DNA of 64,000 nucleotides from Pseudofulvibacter geojedonensis. Lineage in GTDB: Bacteria; Bacteroidota; Bacteroidia; Flavobacteriales; Flavobacteriaceae. The stretch is from the NCBI RefSeq assembly GCF_042675745.1, contig NZ_JBHTJM010000006.1, positions 389,980 through 453,979 on the forward strand, in the 5' to 3' direction. A model generated the notes under the pieces. It was not told the DNA's origin. It ran no database searches and saw nothing but the letters and a program-made list of their open reading frames with translations. The position numbers were made by a program, and so were the translations under genes. How positions within the stretch are numbered: the stretch's first letter is position 1; each line of letters starts with the position of its first letter. Below are positions 62,425 to 64,000 of the stretch, one piece after another.

Positions 62425-64000
62425 ATGAAAAAGTCACTATTATTAATTGCTTTTTTTATAAGCTCGATTTGTTTACACTCACAAAATATTGATGTTAACC
62501 CAACTGGTACTCCTGAGTCATCAATGACTTTAGAGCAACTAATCGAAAATGTTTTTTTAGGTCAATCTTGCGCAACTGTCACTAATATCACATCTGTCTC
62601 CAGATCAGATGTAAGAGCTTATGATCAAAATATTGATCCAATAACTAATACGGCAAAAAGCTTTGCTTATTTTACATATGCAGGAGCAAACTTTCCGATA
62701 GACCGAGGTATCATTCTATCTAATGGAGCAGCTACAGAAACCGAAGGAGGCAATACCTATAGAGACTTAACTGGTTTAGTAAATAGTGGTTGGCCAGGAG
62801 ATGCAGATTTGAAAACTATTTTAGATAATAACATTGCAGGTAACGAACAAACATATAACGCTACAATTGTTGAGTTTGATTTTACTCCTTTGGACAATGT
62901 ATTTAGTTTTCAATATCTTTTTTCTTCTGAAGAATACACTAAAGGTTTAGAAGGTGGATTCGAATGCACCCCTACTTATCAGGATGGTTTTGCCTTTATA
63001 CTATCTGGTCCAGGTATCCCTAATGACCCAGGAATAACTGGAACAAATATTGCAGTGCTACCTGGAGGTCAAATTGTGTCTTCTGGTACAATTAGAAGCA
63101 ATGCAGGTGGTTGCCCTGCTGTAAATACAGCTCTATACAATAGCCCTGGCAATGCAGCAAATCCTATTAATTTTAATGGGTGGACCGACTTGTTAACTGC
63201 ATCTCACGCGGTTACACCTGGAACAACCTACCACATGAAAATGGTTATTGCAGATAGAGGTGATGAAACATTAGACTCTGCTGTATTTTTACAAGCAAGT
63301 CCTCCTTCATCTATTACTGTAGATTTAGGAAACGACATAAATGTTTGCTCAGATAACTTCCCTACTACATTAACTGCGACAACAACTGGAACCAATGCTT
63401 CTACTAATTACTCATGGCTATTTAATGGCACAACAATAGCTGGTGAAAATAACCAAACATATAATGCAACTCAACCAGGAACCTATACTTGTTATATTAC
63501 TCAGGGAAATCTATGCGCTACAGATAACATTACAGTTTCTTCTATACAAGCTCCTAATGCAGGTAACAACGGTAGTTTAACTATATGTACTGGAACAACA
63601 GTTACAGCTGCTCAATTATTCGCTGAATTAGGTGGAAACCCAGACACTGGAGGTTCATGGACTCCTGCTCTTGCAGGCTCAGGTACATACACTTACACAG
63701 TAACTGGAACAACCCCTTGTAATAACGATATGGCTACAGTAACAGTAAACGACACTTTACCAACAGCCAATGCAGGATCAGATGGAACCATTACTTGTAC
63801 AACAACAAGTGTACAAATAGGAGCTGCTTCCGCTGCAGGATTCACCTATTCATGGTCGCCAGCAACAGGTTTAGATGATGCTACGATCTCGAATCCAACA
63901 TCAACAGCTGCAGCAACAACTACTTATACCTTAACAATTACTGAAACAGCAACAGGTTGTACAGATACTGATGATGTAACAGTAACAGTAGATAGTGGTT
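62425..64000 (+). CDS. Choice-of-anchor L domain secreted protein, N-terminal part
   Basis: An open frame runs from ATG 62425 to the window end (525 codons). It has a signal peptide (MKKSLLLIAFFISSICLHSQ), then a choice-of-anchor L-like domain: RGIILSNGAATETEG, VFSFQYLFSSEEYTKG, DGFAFILSGPGIPND, and YHMKMVIADRGDETLDSAVF. Ig/PKD-like repeats follow (VDLGNDINVCSDNFPTTLTA; NAGSDGTITCTTTSVQIGA; YSWSPATGLDDATISNPTS). This layout normally ends in a type B T9SS sorting domain, which would lie outside the window. It is probably a surface or secreted adhesin-like protein. Confidence 0.85.
   Translation, partial: MKKSLLLIAFFISSICLHSQNIDVNPTGTPESSMTLEQLIENVFLGQSCATVTNITSVSRSDVRAYDQNIDPITNTAKSFAYFTYAGANFPIDRGIILSNGAATETEGGNTYRDLTGLVNSGWPGDADLKTILDNNIAGNEQTYNATIVEFDFTPLDNVFSFQYLFSSEEYTKGLEGGFECTPTYQDGFAFILSGPGIPNDPGITGTNIAVLPGGQIVSSGTIRSNAGGCPAVNTALYNSPGNAANPINFNGWTDLLTASHAVTPGTTYHMKMVIADRGDETLDSAVFLQASPPSSITVDLGNDINVCSDNFPTTLTATTTGTNASTNYSWLFNGTTIAGENNQTYNATQPGTYTCYITQGNLCATDNITVSSIQAPNAGNNGSLTICTGTTVTAAQLFAELGGNPDTGGSWTPALAGSGTYTYTVTGTTPCNNDMATVTVNDTLPTANAGSDGTITCTTTSVQIGAASAAGFTYSWSPATGLDDATISNPTSTAAATTTYTLTITETATGCTDTDDVTVTVDSG

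Overview
The window is AT-rich DNA from a Bacteroidota bacterium, most likely a marine Flavobacteriaceae member (Tenacibaculum/Polaribacter-like; the genus is a guess). Support: type B T9SS sorting-domain proteins, DUF5686/DUF4097-like/DUF5916 families, a GGGP synthase homologue, several matches to the Bacteroidota promoter (TTG, about 20 nt, TAnnTTTG), A-rich leaders instead of Shine-Dalgarno sites, and an arsenosugar gene set typical of marine flavobacteria. No tRNA, rRNA, CRISPR or transposase gene was found. Two N runs (60520-60570, 61437-61513) are assembly gaps inside one repetitive gene.

Layout. 1-4550: a TPP-riboswitch-controlled thiamine operon read leftward (thiS, thiC, a ThiE/TenI paralogue, thiD, thiE, start of thiG). 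4.5-10.6 kb: ribosome rescue (ArfB), DUF4301, a membrane protein, pgi, an M23 peptidase lipoprotein and DUF3108. 10.64-10.78 kb: an unannotated small-RNA-like unit with its own promoter and terminator. 10.8-14.4 kb: aromatic amino-acid catabolism (Trp 2,3-dioxygenase, HPPD, homogentisate dioxygenase). 14.6-26.4 kb: patatin/BamA-like protein, uvrC, small unknowns, 5-FCL, lspA, DksA-like, ileS.

26.6-34.2 kb holds the standout: an apparent new RiPP-type locus read leftward. In transcription order it has an intact JmjC/cupin oxygenase, a paralogue whose HxD motif has become HxS, a 51-aa precursor gene (31365-31520) with a leader ending in Gly-Gly and a core built from Val-Val-Arg repeats, a strong terminator just after the precursor, a DUF5916/CBM9-like outer-membrane barrel, and a C39-peptidase ABC exporter that would cut after Gly-Gly. 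The JmjC proteins resemble ribosomal oxygenases in layout, and the bacterial ribosomal oxygenase YcfD hydroxylates arginine. My main hypothesis is therefore oxidative tailoring (Arg or Val hydroxylation) of a cationic repeat peptide. None of this chemistry is proven by sequence alone.

34.3-39.7 kb: a YgiQ radical SAM protein and an arsenosugar cluster (AhpD-like protein, ArsS radical SAM, rhodanese, unknown, TIGR04282 glycosyltransferase). 39.7-47.9 kb: two paralogous copies of a module (ECF sigma, membrane anti-sigma-like protein, DUF4097-like surface protein, carboxypeptidase-regulatory-like outer-membrane protein). 48.0-57.1 kb: GGGP synthase, phosphopantetheinyl transferase, ahcY, metal-binding lipoprotein, EamA transporter, an M16 peptidase pair, DUF4199, rplU-rpmA. 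57.2-64.0 kb: two very large T9SS-type secreted proteins, the second running off the window.
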